From contig ML977043.1 in assembly GCA_010015675.1 (NCBI GenBank), positions 87,338 through 151,337 on the forward strand: a stretch of 64,000 nt of DNA, in the 5' to 3' direction. Source of the DNA: Byssothecium circinans (Eukaryota > Ascomycota > Dothideomycetes > Pleosporales > Massarinaceae). A program made the translations under genes and the position numbers. Positions 48,432-60,930 of the stretch are shown one piece after another (the stretch's first letter is position 1; each line of letters starts with the position of its first letter). The notes under the pieces were generated by a model. The model saw only the letters and a program-made list of their open reading frames with translations. It was not told the DNA's origin and searched no databases.

Positions 48432-49923
48432 CCAGAGTTCGATCCAGATAGTTCGGTGTTGGTTAATTGCATGAGTGAGGAAGTATTCAGGAGATGAAGA
48501 ACATAATTTGGAACTCTGCCGCTCTGGTCAGCACATCGCTACGTGTTGTTCTGCCCGCAGAGGCAGTGAGCACGGTCTGTGTCGCGCTCCAAACGTGGCT
48601 GGCTGGCTGTGACACGCCGCCCCTTATCTTCATGCTCACGCCTCAGCCACACCGCCTACGGGGGTGTTTTATCCTCAGTGATGAGCACAAATTTTGTGAA
48701 GTCCTCGACTGTTCAAAAGAGCAAGGAATCATGCGCCAAGGGCAATTCGTCAGTATGGTACGGCACGGGTACGGCTACAGCCTCTATCCGCACCTAGCCA
48801 AGATAAGTTAAAGAGGAGAGTGGGTGATTGGTTGGAGCCTTGCCTGTTTGGAAAAGTCATAACTACAGTTCCTCCTTATGTACGTCGATGGTCAAGGACG
48901 AAAGGTATCTGGAATCTTCGGAATGCATTTCCACCAGGCCAAATGTTAATGTAGGTTAGGTTGGCACGCTCATGGTGGGCACCTTTTATTGGCCTCGGTC
49001 GAGTCAACCATGGTCGCTACAGCCAAGTTCAAGGACGTGAAGTAGCAGTAATGAAATCTTAGCACAAATGTCGAATCAGATACTTTGCAAAGCTTGTCCA
49101 AGGTAGATACAACGCGTAGTACTTTACATAAAATGTTACACTTTGCACTTTCGCCACTTCCCTTAACTACCTTTCCACGAGAGGTTGAATAAACCAGCGA
49201 GCATTCAAGTGCATGGTCGCAGCAAGGTGAACACTTTCTTCCAGGTGCGCAACCTATTTTTGCAAAGACCAATATATCCCGCACAACGCTTTTTTACCCT
49301 ATATATATTTAATTACAAGCACCAATTTTCATGAAAGCACTGCCTATCAGGGCCTCGGTTCTGTCGCCTGCGTATTTCCGTTCGGTCTTCTGGGTAAGAG
49401 ATAGCCACTGCTCTTATCGTGGGAGAACCTGACTAGGTTAGCTGCTTTTTTGCGCGTGGGTTCGATTCGTGGAAGAGGCGTGGTAAATAAACAACTTGCA
49501 AAATGTTTCTACACTGGATGAATGAATGCGTATGGATAGAGCGGATACTGGTTTTTTTCAAATGGTCATTGAAGAGGCAGCGGTTTAGTCAACGTTTGCT
49601 CAGTCCACAGCTGTGTTAGGAACAGGCTGCAAACGAAAGTGATGGGCGAAAGAACCAAGGGAAACAAAACGTTTATTTGAAGGAGAAACACTCACTCTTA
49701 CTTTATTCCCTGCTCCTCGTCCTCTTCCACACCAACCCGCGCACCCTGAGCCCGACAGACACCACCTCCGCACCTAGGACACGGGCCCACCGCGTCTTAT
49801 ACATACCATTGACAAGTTCTTCTAGACAGTTCAGGTGCGTCAAGCACCTACAAGCGTTCGTCTTCATGCACACGCTGAACAGTGTGTGGACGAAGAGCTA
49901 CTTGCAGCTGAGGCAAGCTTTAG
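48432..49923. other. Intergenic region left of the hAT element
   Basis: Only short chance reading frames are present. The part at 49000-49330 is A+T-rich. A GGTTCGATTC word at 49458 resembles a tRNA B-box, but no cloverleaf can be built around it. The right end carries one copy of the hAT target duplication. Confidence 0.45.
49916..49923 (+). repeat. hAT target-site duplication, left copy
   Basis: AGCTTTAG is identical to 52995-53002 and abuts the left terminal inverted repeat. Eight bp is the hAT superfamily length. Confidence 0.95.
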
Positions 49924-49945
49924 CAGAGTAGTCAACAATCAACCA
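49924..49945 (+). repeat. hAT left terminal inverted repeat
   Basis: This 22-bp repeat (CAGAGTAGTCAACAATCAAC plus CA) matches the reverse complement of 52973-52994 at 21 of 22 positions; the fifth base differs. Confidence 0.95.
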
Positions 49946-50091
49946 GGTCAGGCTTTCAACGTAGGCCTGGACTGATTGGTCCTCGGGACCCGAGAGGCCT
50001 GGACTGATTGACCTGATGGTGATTTGGGACCCAGATTGGTTGATTGATTGATGAAATTGATCCTCTACGTATACATTTTGTGTGTATGAAG

Positions 50092-52662
50092 CTATATAGC
50101 GTCATCCCACTCGGATATTCGAAATCGTTCCTGAATCTCCTGCTCTGAGAGCTCAACCCAGTCGTCGTCGCCCGAAGGAGCCCTGGGTGGACTGAAACCG
50201 GCCTTCCGCCAAGCCCGTACACAGGTGATTGTGGAGATCAATTGAGGGCTCATTAATCGGCGTTTGGGCTCCATCATATCACCAACCTCAGAGAACATCC
50301 TCTCACAGGCACAAGAGGACGCTGGTATCGATAGGAGATCAATAGCTAGCTGAGAAAGGCAGGGGAACCTATCCTTAATAGATAGCCAGTACCCAATAGG
50401 ATCATGTCGATGCGAGTGATCCCCAGGCACGCCTAGTTCGTTGTGCCACCACTTCTCGAACTCATCATCGCTGCTGACGAGGGGTGCCGTCGTATCAACT
50501 CGTAGAGGCTTGGTAAGCCCGTCGGTGTAGTCGTCAATATTACTAACGTGCTTAGCTCTCTTGCGCGGAGGTGAGTTGACAGTGCTGTCGTCCTTGTACT
50601 CGTTCCACAGCACCTTAAACTGGGCGTTTGCAGTAATAAGCCAGTCGCTGTAATCCCTAGTCCAAGAGTTTACAAAGTAATACTTGTAATACGGGTTAAG
50701 GAGCGTTGCAGCGTAATACACCGGCGTAGCGTCAAGTAGCCTATAATACTTGGAGAGCTTCTTATGGGTAGCTATGATATTAATTTTGACGTGGTCCTCT
50801 ACGGCGTTAGCCTCATTGAAATTAACGTCCGCAAATCCCTTAACTAATCGCTCAAAGTGGTTAAGGAGATACTCGAACGTTGGGTAGACTTTGTAAATAG
50901 CCCCATAACCGCCGGAGGCCCCGCGACCTTCAAGTCTCTTTGTAGCCTCCTTTAAGGGCTGGAGGATTCAAATATACTGGTTGATTATATCCCAATCGCC
51001 AGCAGTAAGGCCTTTGGAGGGTGGTGTCGCGTCCCCCCGAGCCTCGCCCCAGGCGCGGGCTGACGCCTTATCCCTCAACGCTCTCTCCGCGCGGTGATCA
51101 GTAAGGGCGTCAATCGGGCGGTGGAGTTTAACGCCTCTCTTAATAAAGTTGAGATAGCTGTTCTAGCGGGTAACGACGGGTTTAATAGGTGCAAGCAGCG
51201 GGCCCGTCTCACCCTCTTCGCGGGTTGATAGTTGAAACTCGTTAAATAAGTTATATTGCTAAGGCGTTGATATTAAATGAACGACGTCGACAAGGACGCC
51301 AATGGGGCCCTTCTCGCGCCACTCACGAAGATATTTCTCCTCCAGTCCCAATTGCGCGTTGTCGTTATCAAAGGAGTCCTTGTCAACTCCAAATATCACG
51401 GTTTGGCCAACCAGGTTGAATGAGTAAGGTGAGCAGCGGAGACGCCTCTTAGGAGCCATAAAGCCGTAATAGGCAGCTAGTACGTCAACGCAGGTGTCGT
51501 TATTCGTCGCGTTATCAAGCGTAAAGTATCCGATAGAGTTGCTGTTGATGCTAAAGCTCTCTAGAGTCTTAATAACCACAGTAGCAATCCTCTCCCCAGT
51601 GTGCGCGCCAGAGAGTTGAGGGAGGGCAATGGGCAGGTCGCAGACCTTACCGCTACTATTAACGTAGTAGGCAACAAGCCCACAAAACGCGCTCTTGCCG
51701 CCCTTCATAGACCAGCCGTCAAAACTAAAGTGGACCTTACTGAGCGAGCGCGACAGCTCAGCCTGCATCTGGGGCTGGAGATTTGTGTATAGCCTTACTA
51801 GAAAGGCTAAGACGCTGGCCTTACTCTTCTATATGGCCCGGTCGGCGTCTGGGTTGGCGAGGCGTAGGAGGTTGCGAAAAGCCGGCGTCTCTACCTCACG
51901 CAGAGGGTGATTATTCTCAGCCAGCCAGCTGACTACGGCTAGTCGAAAGCGCTGTTGATTAAAGTTTCCAAGGGCGTTAGAAACCTCTTGCGGTACATGC
52001 ATGCCGCTAGCCATAAGAGACCCAAGAGTACGCTGCCCAGTCTCCAGCTGACGCTGGTTTGCAAGCGTACTTGGGCGGGACTGGTTATGGCCCCGAATCC
52101 TCTACTCAATATGTCTCCACGCTGACGTCGTAGAGCTCGTCGTCTCGAGTATCCCGTTGCCCCCGAGGGCGCTGGATATATTGTGTATGTGGCAGTAGCG
52201 ACAGACGAAGAATATACGCCTAGTGTTAGCGCGCAGCGCGACGCGGTAACCGTGATTATAAAGAGCTGACTTCTTATATAGCTGCGTCCGCAGAGGCTTC
52301 GTGTACGTAGAGAGACGTTGCCAGACAATCCCATCAAAGTTATCCGTAAAGCGCGCGTCAAAGTTGTCGTCTAAGCTGTCGGCAGCACCTGAGGACACTG
52401 TGGCACCGATGGAGGACGCCGGCGCCCTGCGGCCGGCGCGGGTAAAGGGCGTAGGTGTACGAGAGGGCGTTGACGACGCGTCCGAAGGCCCTGCGAGAGT
52501 AGGCGTCGCGTCCTGGCTGAAGGACTCAGCTGTACTGTTTTGGAGCTCAGTTTCAAAGCTCTGGGTGCTCTGTGAGTCGACAGGAACCCAGGGGGGCGAC
52601 GGCAACCTGACTACTGTACTCAGGGTAGCCTGTTTGCCCTTATTGCGTAGAGCGCGCGGCAT
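50092..52662 (-). pseudogene. hAT transposase with five in-frame stops
   Basis: One frame of 857 codons runs from ATG 52662 to a natural TAG at 50092. It is interrupted by TAG at 52104, 51831, 51261 and 51165 and by TGA at 50970, with no frameshift. It encodes a polar N-terminus, a BED-type zinc-finger remnant (FVCRYCHIH with a later SAWRHI), the RNase-H-like core (KVHFSFDGWSMKGGKSAFCG, GYFTLDNATNNDTCVDVLA) and the C-terminal dimerisation domain (YPSLSQ-like segment, then LLSIPASSCACERMFSEVGD). These are landmarks of fungal Restless/Tfo1-type hAT transposases. Four stops fit CAG to TAG and the fifth CGA to TGA, all single C-to-T changes. Conserved hAT acidic residues appear kept. Described as broken; no intact form is asserted. 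Confidence 0.92.
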
Positions 52663-52972
52663 AGTACGTGTATGGGCGGGGGCGTCGTTAGTAGTCGGGC
52701 GGAAAATTGGGTCCTGAGTACGTATTACCCGATTAGGAAATCGCTTATTACACCCTCAACACCACGGAATCGTCTATATAGCTCATATTTAACGTATTTA
52801 CGGCTTCAAAAACCCGTCTTAGCACCTCTAAGACGATCAAACAAGATCAGGTCAATCAAGCGGATCAAGCGAAAAATCTCTAATACCTGACCTGAAGCCA
52901 AATTTGTAGGAGCCCGAGATTGACCTGATTGATATGATCAATCAGGTAAAAATCGGGCCCCGCTTGAGGGCT

Positions 52973-52994
52973 TGGTTGATTGTTGACTAGTCTG
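52973..52994 (-). repeat. hAT right terminal inverted repeat
   Basis: The reverse complement begins CAGACTAGTCAACAATCAAC and pairs with 49924-49945. Confidence 0.95.
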
Positions 52995-53002
52995 AGCTTT
53001 AG
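52995..53002 (+). repeat. hAT target-site duplication, right copy
   Basis: AGCTTTAG is identical to the left copy at 49916-49923. Confidence 0.95.
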
Positions 53003-55403
53003 TAGCTATAATTATATTATAAAAAGAGGGGTGATCGTATAGGCTCGTGGTAGTGATCGTTGTCAGAGGCGGGGAGAGGCCGTGGCCGTCTGCAAATGCT
53101 GGAAGGGTGGGCGGCATCAAGGTGGAGATGGCAGCCGTCTGAGCAACAGTTGTGTCCAAAGAGGAGTAGTACGAGTCTAGTCCGGCGTCAGCATCAGGGT
53201 CAGAGAAGCCATGGAGATGCTGCACGATGCCTGCATCGCCAATGCTGTTCTTTGGCTTTGGCACGGGTTTGATTCCTCCTCTTGCAGGGTTGGAGAAACT
53301 GCCGTCGCCTTGCAAATCAGTAGTGGGGAAGGAGAAGATTCCGTCCCCTCCTCCGCTTCCTCGGTGATCCTTTGTGGAGATGAAGAGATTGACAATTCCT
53401 CTGCCTGCTCGAAGAACATATTGGACCACGGAATGTTTAATATGTTGTTTCGCAAGTAGAGAAATCGAGGCTTCGGCGTTGGATTTTGGAACAAGGCCGA
53501 ACTCTAATGCGGATGTTGTTACATTGTGTAGTGACCGCACACTATCGCCGTGTGTTGGTACATTATCATGATTCGGATGAAGGTGTTGCATTGCGTAGTG
53601 AGCGAGGACGTTGTTGAAAGCCTAGGTCTAGTATCGTGGTGCAGCGGTGAAGTGCTCCTGGATATGTTTCGTACCGTGAAGGCGAGAGTTCGAGGAGCAA
53701 CCCTTTCTTGTTCAGTTGTCGTCTTTCTCTTCCACTCCTCGTTCGATCTTTCTCTCATCGCCACGACCCCTCACAACTGGTCCCTTTAGTCGTGCTTCGA
53801 CTTCGATGATTGGGCAACTTTGTTGGAACTAAATCTACTGCTGAGAAATTTCCTAGAGTGTCCACGCGTATTTCTTAAGCTGTTTTCCAAGCACGAGATT
53901 GTTTTGTATGGATCTCGGCCACTTCTCTGCTCCAAGCTGCAATGATGTCATAAGCCGAAGACCTCATGGACTGATACGTGACTATAAACAAGCCTGGAGT
54001 CCTGGAGCGTAACATGTGCACTATCATTGGTTGACATCTGGATACTAGAGAGTTAGGTAGTGTTTTATTAATGGGGAATCGGCCCTCATAGAATGGGACT
54101 GAAGATGATCCTTATCTCTTGAAATCAATCTTGACCTGAATCAGGAACTCTAATCAAATTTGTAAGCGCCTGCGACGCGGTCGACAAATATCGGTATTGG
54201 AGCAGAAGTTAGGGTGAACAAGACTATAAAAAGGTGACAAGCGCCAAAAGCTGGCGTCGTCCAGGCTGCATGTGCGAAGATCTCCTGCGCTAGGGCGATG
54301 CACGACGCCTTCTAACCTGAAGAGGATTGGCAGTTGCTCTGAAACAATTTTTTCTGGGGCAACTGGTGGATGACGTCTGCAGTGAATTGGGATGAACCCA
54401 AGAAGATGAGGCTGCTGTCATGGTCGCAGACGTTAAATGTGGCTGAAAGGTTAAGCGAGGACGCGTGCCGCAAACGGCTGTCAGGGGCGTGGTTGGAACA
54501 GAAAGCACTGGTGAAGAACAAGACGACATCGGACAGCTTGGGATGCTTCAAGCATTAATACCAAGAAGAGTCTCTATAATTAGTATAGTCTGTACTTGGT
54601 CTGCCTGCGCTATTTGAGCCCCACCCGGAGGTTTTATTACTTGGACCCGTCCAATCGATATCGGGATCCTCTTATCATACTGCGGTAATAGCCACCTACG
54701 CGGCGTCCTCCGCGGTGCCTTCTGTCTCCATCCTCGGCTTCACACATCACTGCGATAGCTGCCTTTCTTTTGGCAAAGACCAGCTGGAGGCGGTTCCCCA
54801 TTCTCCGCCGCCCTCTCCAGAGCATCGCGCATTCCACCCGTCTCTTGGCACTTGCCTCGCCCTCGCCGGACATTACTCAACCACGCGCCGCTCGTGCACC
54901 AGCTCAGGCTCCAGTCGACTCCAATCGACTCGATATAGCTGACTAACCGATGCCTCAAGTGCTTCCTACCTGCGCTCTGCTCTTTCCGCGACTACGATTA
55001 CGACTGAAACCATACCAATTACGGGGCGGTGTTGACCTTGAATAGCGCTTCGGCAGGAACACCACGCGAAAGAGAAGGAGCCACGACGGCGAGGGGCGAA
55101 ATAGAGGAGGAGCGACTGTGGGCGGAGGAAACGAGAAGAGGAGGGCATATAAATGCAGCGACGCCCTCATCTCCCCAAGCGGCACATCATCCCAACCATC
55201 AACCCCCCACGGCCGACTATGGGAGCCCGCGCGTGCGAGGGCAGTTAGGATCCGAGAAGAGTCCGTCAGGCAATACACACACGACAGAGGGGGAAATCGA
55301 CGTATATGCGCCTTTGCTGTACTCGTCTGCTACGAACAGTCGTCCGCACAACATCTCCGAGCTCACCGCATATCCTTTGTCGACCGCTAGAACACAATCC
55401 AGA
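53003..55403. other. Gene-poor region right of the hAT element
   Basis: A minus-strand reading frame from ATG 53591 runs into the transposon end (about 197 codons before the junction). It shows no domain and modest complexity, so I do not call it a gene. The parts at 53600-54650 hold nothing recognisable. The part at 55029-55403 is open on the + strand in frame with BST1 but has no ATG, so it is treated as leader. Confidence 0.4.
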
Positions 55404-58400
55404 ATGACTTCATTGGCGGAAAAGGATATCACATCCGACAGCATGCTTGACCGTGACCGGCGGTGGGCGCGGATGCGGAACCCTTGGGCATGCTCGCTCT
55501 ACACTGTGGCCGCGACGCTGCTCGGCTTTGGAGCTCTGTACCTGATGGCACAATCCTTCTTAACACGCCAATTAGACACCAAGGGTTGCGAAATGTCCTA
55601 CATGCGGCCTTCATTTGTCAAGTACGACGAGTTTGACACGGAGCATACACGCTTTGCAACCAAATACTCGTTGTATCTGTACCGCGAGGGCATGATAGAC
55701 GAGGACACGAGGGTATGTGACGAGCAATGGTCAGAGGGCCTCTGCTAACAGCCTCCAGGTCAAAGGCGCCCCCGTGCTCTTCATACCAGGAAATGCCGGT
55801 AGCTACAAGCAGGTCCGCCCACTCGCCGCCGAAGCTGCCTACCACTACCAGAATGTCTTCCGACATGATGAGAGTGCGGCCAAAGCCGGCAAGAGGCCAC
55901 TCGACTTCTTCACCGTCGACTTCAACGAGGACTTCACTGCTTTCCACGGACAGACACTGCTCGACCAGGCCGAGTACCTCAATGATGCCATTGCCTTCAT
56001 CCTGTCCCTCTACCACACGCCGTCGCGGTCCTTGCGCGACTCAGATCTGCCGGACCCGACCTCTGTCATCATTGTGGGCCATTCGATGGGGGGCATGGTT
56101 GCCCGAACGATGCTCACCATGCCCAACTATCAATCAAAATCTATCAATACCATCGTCACGCTTGCCGCTCCCCACGCACGGCCACCAGTGTCGTTTGACG
56201 GAGACATCGTACGCCTCTACAAGGGTGTGAACGACTACTGGCGACACGCATACTCGCAGAAATGGGCTATTGACAATCCATTGTGGCACGTCACTCTCAT
56301 CTCCATCGCTGGCGGAGGACTGGATACCATCGTGCCCTCCGATTTCGCAAGCCTGGCGTCGTTGGTACCCGAAACCCACGGCTTCACTGTGTTTTCGTCT
56401 TCGATGCCCAATGTATGGACTGGTATGGACCATTTGGCTATCACGTGGTGTGATCAAGCTAGAAAGAGCATCGTGCGCGCTTTGTACGATGTTATCGATG
56501 TGTCAAGGCCAACGCAGACGGTCCCTCGCGCAGAACGCATGCACGGCTTCAAGAGATGGTTTCTCACTGGTCTTGAGGATACCGCGGAAAAGACCCTACC
56601 TCTCAAGGAAGCGAAGACACTTCTTACCCTGGAAGAGGATAGCGCTATTGTGCCCCAGGGCGACAGGCTCGTCCTGCGTAGCCTTGGCCAAACCTCACAG
56701 AGACCAAAGGCTCATCTTCTTCCTATCCCATCACAGGATTCAACCGATGTCAAAAAGTTTACACTATTGACAAACGAGAGCCTAGACACCATAGGAGACA
56801 ATGTGAAGCTCGAAGTTCTCATCTGCAGTGTCTTTCCGTACCAGACCGGCCAAACAGCAGCACTGTTCCAGATGAACATGGACCTCTCCGGCGACAGCCC
56901 TGGATCGACGAGACTAGCGTGCAAGAACGCTGCATCGGACATGATCGTGGTGCCTGCTTCCACCAAGCACTCCTCTTTCCCTTTCAAGACCGACGAGCAA
57001 CCGTTCTCCTACCTACAGTACCGCTTGGAACATCTTTCCGAGCATCAGTTTGTAGCCGTTGTTGACAAAGCTGGAGAACATGGTGGTGGCTGGGTCATTG
57101 CTGAATTCAGCAACGCTGCTGATTCTTTGCACCAGATTGATATTGGCCTGCAGCACCTATTGACATCTGGATTGAGCCTGCACCTTCCTGCAAAACGCCC
57201 TTTGGTCACGGACATCAAGGTTCCAGCTTTCGAATCGAGCTTGCTTGCGTACAACTTCCACATTGGACAACGGCCATGTGGCAAGGAGGAAATGTTCGCG
57301 CCTTTGCTACGACAATATATTTCCGATGTCCACGAAAGCAAGTTCTTCGTCAATGTTGAGCATGCGAGCATCAATCTTCACGGGGTCGCACCATACATGC
57401 CACCTCCTTTCTTCGCCAAGCACCCTTCGAACGGACTGTCTCTGCAGATTTGGACTGATCCCACATGCAACAGCAGCGTGGATATTACGGTGAAGGTCGA
57501 TGTACTGGGCAGTCTCGGGAAGCTATGGATGCGATACCGCATTGTCTTCGCAGCCTTTCCAATACTCATCGTTGCTCTTGTTCTACGTCAACAATTCAGT
57601 GTCTACGATGAGTCCGGCATCTTCATGAGCTTCGCAGAAGGTTTGAACGAATGCGTCAGATCTTCTCTTCCGCTTGCCCTCGCTGCTTTGACTTTCCTTT
57701 CCATATCGCTTGGAGGAGCTCATCGCCAATCCAACGCCCCATGGCTAGTCAACGCTGGCCCAAACAACGCTAGCAACTTCTTCGGTAATTCGGATCATGA
57801 GATGCTATTAGGTCTGGAAGACAACTTCTTTTGGTTCTTGATACCGTTGTTTGGCCTCATGTGTGTGGCTACTTGTGTCGCTCTCAATTATGCCGTGGTC
57901 GGAATCATCTACCTCTCCGCGACAGTGTATGGACTGGTCTCATCTTCAGCATTGCGAAATGAAGATGGCAATCGGACCCCTGCAGCTTTTGCCGTGACAT
58001 CCACCAAGCGTCGCTTCATCACGACGTGCATTTTGTTGTCGCTGGTATCTACAGTGATCCCATATCACTTCGTTTACATGGTGCTTTGCATCGTGCAGAT
58101 TGCGACTTGTACCCGGGGCTATCGGCTCGCTAGGGAGTCGGTGAGTGGTCGATCGATTTCTCGCCCACATATTGATATTGACAATTCACAGCGGCTGGAT
58201 ACGAACTACAATTTCTACAATTACACGCACTCGATTCTTATTCTCATGATCTGGATTCTACCCATCAACCTCCCGGTGCTCGTTGTCTGGATCCGGAATC
58301 TTGCAGTCCACTGGCTCACACCTTTCTCCTCGCACCACAACATACTCTCCATCATGCCCTTCATCCTCCTCGTCGAGACGTTGAGCACCGGACGTATGGT

Positions 58401-58635
58401 TCCTCGAGTACAGTCACGATACCGACTCCTCACCAACATGCTTCTCTTCTCCATTGCCGCATACGCCGCCATGTACGGCGTTACCTACGCATACGTCTTG
58501 CATCACCTCGCCAACCTCCTCTGCGCCTGGCTGGTAACGATCCACTTTGACATTTCGTCCATGTCGGTTAAGCGCATCAGCAGTTTAGTCAAGACGACCA
58601 TGGAGAGTGGCAGCGGCATCAAAAAGCAGCCCTGA
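55404..58635 (+). CDS. BST1: GPI inositol-deacylase (Bst1/PGAP1)
   Basis: Exons 55404-55712 and 55759-58635 give 1061 aa, or 1044 aa if the stop-free 51-nt segment 58141-58191 is also an intron (GTGAGT..TTCACAG). The ER enzyme removes the inositol acyl chain of GPI anchors, allowing export and quality control. After an N-terminal helix (PWACSLYTVAATLLGFGALY) come CEMSYMRPSFVKYDEFDTEH and LYLYREG. The PGAP1 lipase core has VLFIPGNAGSYKQVRPLAAE and VIIVGHSMGGMVARTML with catalytic Ser212. LITIAGGG-like and MDHLAITWCDQ segments follow. The C-terminal ~350 residues carry multiple helices ending in FSSHHNILSIMPFILLVE and YVLHHLANLLCAW. The start is the first ATG; fungal relatives often have longer N-termini, so an upstream exon is possible. 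Confidence 0.92.
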
Positions 58636-60930
58636 GTGAGGTTCTTCTTGGTTTTTTCTTTCGCCTGATACCCGAATAGCATATAGACGGCATATTCTTT
58701 TAGATGCGAATTCGACTTTGCGGCGCTTCTGGTTCTTCCACTACTTCTCCCAGAGTATTTGAGCAGCTGGGCATACACCGGTGTTCGGTATAGAATTCTG
58801 GGCTGGCCATGCATTTTATCGGGGCGGCACTTTTGATGCATTTTCGGCTTCCTAAGAGGGATTTTGGATTTCTGTGTCTCGCGGATACTTTTGGATACCC
58901 GGAGGCGCCTGAGTCTGGCACTTTGATCGATCGAACTGGGATGGCCGACGGAGAGGAGGGGGGTTGGTGTTGGATCAGGTACGACGTGGATGTGGGAAGG
59001 GTATGCATGACTTGGTGTTGCATCTATACAGGAATTTTTATACTACGGTTTGGATATGGATAGAAGAGCAGAAGGGGGATTGGAGTGTTGGGGACCAACC
59101 ATGCATATAGTAGCCGAAAGTTTTTTATTGCAACACCTATCTATTCGTAAAGACAGTTGCGTGCAGCACGGGCGCGAGCACGCCGTCGTCGTCCTCTAGC
59201 GCAAAGATAAATCTCGGGAAATTAAGCTACTGGGAGCTGCGTTACCACTACAGCTCAGCAATTCAGGAGTTTTGCGGAGTTTGCTTGTTGGCTTATTTAC
59301 CGGCCGTCGCTGTCATGCAAGTCACACCAGACCGCTGACGAGACGGATTCGTCCAAGCGTACTGTGGGGAAGGAACGGTGAGGCGGGTGGGATCTGGGGT
59401 AATCATCGAGAAGTGGTGATATAATATCTTTTGCGATCGACGGAACATTGAAGAAAGACGCTGTATGTCAGAGCACAAGCACACGTTTTCGCAAAGGCGT
59501 GTATGCATGGGGAGCTACATAGGATATTTTGGATGACCTGGTCGTTTGATGGGTCAAGATGGATGGTTGGAAGCACTGAGCACACGCAGTGCAGTGCAAA
59601 CCACCAAAAAAAGGAAAGGGACTTTGGGTGAGACTAGACGGGATTAACTGCAATGGGAATAGCGTGGGCTCGATCGGACTTGCTCACCGCACGGCTCGGG
59701 AATCAGCGAGTTAGGCGCGTATGCCGGGACTATTATGTCTCAGGGCGGGAATGCTGATCGGAAGGTCGAGGCCACGTATATCTATGGGATAATTGAATTG
59801 ATCCCACGTCTGCTTCTTTGACCGAGGCTGAGAGCGATGTAGAACTAGCATCGCCTGAAGTGCCCGACGAGGTGGCAAAGTAAGGTATCCGCAATGATGG
59901 CAACGATGGCAATTTCTGTGGATATTTTTTCCTTCGGCGAAATATGCAAAATGAGGTAGGTACTTTTGCGTGGTACCCTCGCGCTCGTGAAGCAGAGGAA
60001 AGTCGGTACTGAGATGGAAATCAATTGGTATTTTTTCAACGTGAGCAGAGCTTTGACGGGACTTTATACGGGATTGCTACTGTAGGCCTTCGCAACCCCG
60101 CGAGAGACTTCAGGTGTGGCAAGGGGCCTGGTTCGGGCATTCGTGATTGAGGCTGCCTACATGCAGGGTAGAGAACATGTCTGACTGGAAGAGGAAACTG
60201 CGTGTGCTATCTATTGGGCGCTGTTGTAGACGGAGAGAGGACACTACGGTGAATTCGAAATAGATGGACTTGACCATATCTTTCCTCGAGGAATCGATGC
60301 AGACTATCAATTCAGAGTTTGTCCCCATGGGCGCATAATCAGAGGTTCCGATACACTGCCGGGGTTTGTTTGAGCCTGGGGAGGCGGTCAGCTTGTACGC
60401 CAGCCTCGAGTCGCCACGGAAAACTTGAGTCGCGGTGTGAAGGGAGAGGATACCGAGGGTCCAATGGAGACTGCAAACGAAATCCATCTACTATCTGTGA
60501 ACTGCCCTTTAACAATCGCCTGGTGGATGTCGGGTTTGAGGGCGCAGGCGCAAGGCTGCCGAGACTGGAGACTGGCCCATGCGCGGCTTATGTCTTATCT
60601 TATCCGCTAGCGAAAAAAAGTTCTGTGGGCTGGCCAGTATTTAACTCAGCCCGCCGCCCCTCTATCCTCTTGCTCTCCCTCACCCTCCCCCCGCTGCAAC
60701 CGCCCTACGGCTTTCCTTTTTCTCTTCAGTGTGTCTCACGGCCTCATTGACGCCGTCTGAAAGCTTTCTTGCTTACAGTTCCAGAGATACCCCGCTAGGC
60801 CTTCTAGCTTTTCCACGGTCTCCCCCACCAGACCGCTCTTTTCCACCGCGCTTTGTCTGCCCTCGACAGGTCGACACAGCACACCAGAAACCCGAGTACC
60901 CTACGACGAAACCCTCACACGTCTAGCATC
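58636..60930. other. Long intergenic region, promoter and leader of eEF3 at right
   Basis: No gene is supported at 58640-60600. The last 330 bp are strongly pyrimidine-rich on the + strand (CCCTCACCCTCCCCCC, CTTTCCTTTTTCTCTTC) with a TATTTAA word at 60638, fitting promoter and leader of a highly expressed gene. A possible leader intron could run from GTGTGT near 60729 to TTACAG at 60778. Confidence 0.45.
60638..60644 (+). promoter_or_regulatory. Candidate TATA-like box of the eEF3 gene
   Basis: TATTTAA lies 293 bp before the ATG, just upstream of a long C/T-rich tract, the usual arrangement before the transcription start of strongly expressed fungal genes. The spacing would mean a leader of about 250 bases, possibly with an intron. 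Confidence 0.35.

Larger units (their letters stand above)
49924..52994 (-). mobile_element. hAT-superfamily DNA transposon, full length
   Basis: The 3071-bp element is bounded by 22-bp terminal inverted repeats beginning CAGA(G/C)TAGTCAAC and by a perfect 8-bp target duplication AGCTTTAG. It contains one transposase reading frame on the minus strand with five internal stops. Subterminal regions carry multiple TGATTGA/TCAATCA words on both sides (for example ATTGACCTGATGG at left and GATTGACCTGATTGATATGA at right), probable transposase-binding repeats. The intact target duplication shows recent or well-preserved insertion, while the stops show it is no longer autonomous. Confidence 0.95.

Noticed and set aside
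48494..48811. 105-codon plus-strand frame
   Set aside because: No domain, no splice support, and the upstream bases belong to the TRK promoter.
49440..49500. GGTTCGATTC word like a tRNA B-box
   Set aside because: The T-stem does not pair and no A-box or acceptor stem lies at the right distance.
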